64,000 bases of DNA. Source: Mycolicibacterium vinylchloridicum (GTDB lineage: Bacteria > Actinomycetota > Actinomycetes > Mycobacteriales > Mycobacteriaceae). Each line of letters starts with the position of its first letter. Positions within the stretch are counted from its first letter, which is position 1. The stretch is from the NCBI RefSeq assembly GCF_013404075.1, contig NZ_JACBJQ010000010.1, forward strand, positions 96,536-160,535, read 5' to 3'. The notes under the pieces are model-generated. The model was not told the origin of the DNA and ran no database searches. It saw only the letters and a program-made list of their open reading frames with translations. The translations under genes were made by a program, and so were the position numbers. Below are positions 63,410 to 64,000 of this stretch, piece by piece.

Positions 63410-63879
63410 CGCGGCTTCTCTCCGTCGGTCTTTCGCGGTAGTTCGATCTCGACCTCACCGGCGGCGGTGACAATGCCGCGTTGATCGGTCGCGGATATCT
63501 CAGCCCTCACCACCGATTTGCCGTCCACCTCGGCCTTGCTGGTGACGTGTCCGGCTAATGTGGTCAGATCGCCTTGCAGATTGAACCGGCGCAGCGTCAC
63601 GTTCAGCTTCCGCAAGGTGCCGTGGTCACCAGCCCAGTACGTCGCGAGCGTGCACAGCCATGCGATCCGCTCAGGACCGTAGTCATAGGCCGCGGGCACC
63701 CCGACGCTGCGGGCGTACTCGTTGTCCCAATGGCCGCGTGACGGCCCCTCGGGGATGCCCTGATGATTGGGGCGGCCCGCCTTTGGATGCTTGGCCAGAT
63801 AGTCGTACCAGTAGCTGTGTGTCTTCAGGAACTGCCCGCCATAGACCCGCATGAAGCACACCGAGTTCGTTGCGGTCAA
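63406..63879 (-). CDS. Hotdog (MaoC/FAS1-type dehydratase-like) protein
   Basis: The reading frame encodes TNSVCFMRVYGGQFLKTHSY, GHWDNEYARSVGVPAAYDYG, LCTLATYWAGDHGTLRKLNV and LTTLAGHVTSK, which resemble a MaoC-like dehydratase/FAS1-type hotdog domain. The frame is open upstream to a TGA at 63931 without an ATG or GTG; TTG at 63879 gives 157 residues, while the conserved-looking stretch SYTTPLDL lies just before it. The true start is therefore uncertain (TTG, CTG or a rare codon). It overlaps the CaiB-type gene by ATGA. Likely role: hydration of an enoyl-CoA. Confidence 0.7.
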   Translation of the reverse strand: MTATNSVCFMRVYGGQFLKTHSYWYDYLAKHPKAGRPNHQGIPEGPSRGHWDNEYARSVGVPAAYDYGPERIAWLCTLATYWAGDHGTLRKLNVTLRRFNLQGDLTTLAGHVTSKAEVDGKSVVRAEISATDQRGIVTAAGEVEIELPRKTDGEKPR

Positions 63880-63930
63880 GTCCAGGGGCGTGGTGTACGA
63901 CGTCGTCGTGTGATTCTTCGATGTGATGGT

Positions 63931-64000
63931 TCAGGCGGTCAGTGCCGCGGGGGTGGCCTCCTGTTCGGTCGGTGAGCTCTGATCGGCTCGGGATTTGCTG
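63931..64000 (-). CDS. C-terminal end of a gene running off the window
   Basis: The reverse strand is open from the window edge to a TGA at 63931–63933 and reads a hydrophilic tail ending in EATPAALTA. The Ala/Pro/Thr-rich ending is normal for a protein C-terminus in this genome. Too short to identify; the spacing suggests it belongs to the same operon as the hotdog gene. Confidence 0.35.
   Translation of the reverse strand, partial: SKSRADQSSPTEQEATPAALTA

Noticed and set aside
5552..64000. Canonical cholesterol (KstR) regulon
   Set aside because: The enzyme types are similar, but I saw no KstR-type AACNNGTT operator and no hallmark ring-degradation genes (kstD, kshA, hsaC), so the island is not called a cholesterol cluster.

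Overview
The window is high-GC actinobacterial DNA and almost certainly comes from a fast-growing Mycobacterium (Mycolicibacterium-type). The left edge carries the conserved mycobacterial block mpa – lppK-like lipoprotein – DUF503 – trmI – RecB-like nuclease, in the order known from M. tuberculosis Rv2115c–Rv2119. MTB12-like and DUF732 secreted proteins, a FadD9-type carboxylic acid reductase and a very dense set of P450, SDR, acyl-CoA and amidohydrolase genes agree with this. No rRNA, tRNA, CRISPR array, prophage or intact insertion sequence was seen.

Layout. 0–5.5 kb: housekeeping block. 5.5–11.3 kb: thioesterase, alpha/beta hydrolase, a gene-poor kilobase, a diguanylate cyclase, DoxX and MarR. 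11.5–17.7 kb: carboxylic acid reductase, CaiB-type CoA transferase, acyl-CoA dehydrogenase. 18–23.7 kb: hotdog thioesterase, F420-type (LLM) oxidoreductase, an AveC-like membrane protein with a tiny coupled membrane peptide, TetR, and two decayed genes (P450 and a DHDPR-like reductase). 23.7–32.3 kb: zinc alcohol dehydrogenase, P450, amidohydrolase, SDR, thioesterase, Bfd-like ferredoxin, MFS transporter. 32.3–38.1 kb: a probable operon with a membrane-anchored linalool dehydratase/isomerase-like protein, a partner membrane protein sharing its N-terminal module, a small-molecule kinase-like protein, and a divergent P450. 38.2–50.8 kb: SDR, TetR, molybdopterin oxidoreductase with a hotdog protein, a second kinase-like protein, amidohydrolase, D-aminoacylase-type amidohydrolase, enoyl-CoA hydratase, acyl-CoA synthetase. 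50.9–60.8 kb: amidohydrolase, an SDR/reductase/P450/SDR operon, then an opposite-strand operon (NTF2-like, P450, thioesterase, SDR) divergent from a GntR regulator. 60.8–64 kb: CoA-transferase genes and a hotdog dehydratase.

How the genes may work together (inference). The region from 5.5 kb on looks like an accessory catabolic island for a hydrophobic, probably isoprenoid- or steroid-like substrate: P450s and SDRs oxidise it, CoA ligase and CoA transferases activate acids, acyl-CoA dehydrogenase, hydratase and hotdog enzymes carry out beta-oxidation-like steps, and amidohydrolases open or decarboxylate rings. Two recurring inverted repeats tie promoters across the island together. One is TTCTC-N6-GAGAA (or the reverse arrangement), near eight promoters including that of a TetR gene. 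The other is GYATRC-NN-GYATRY, near four loci including the promoter of the GntR gene. The linalool dehydratase-like operon and its divergent P450 carry both. Several gene fragments show that the island has been shuffled and is partly decaying.
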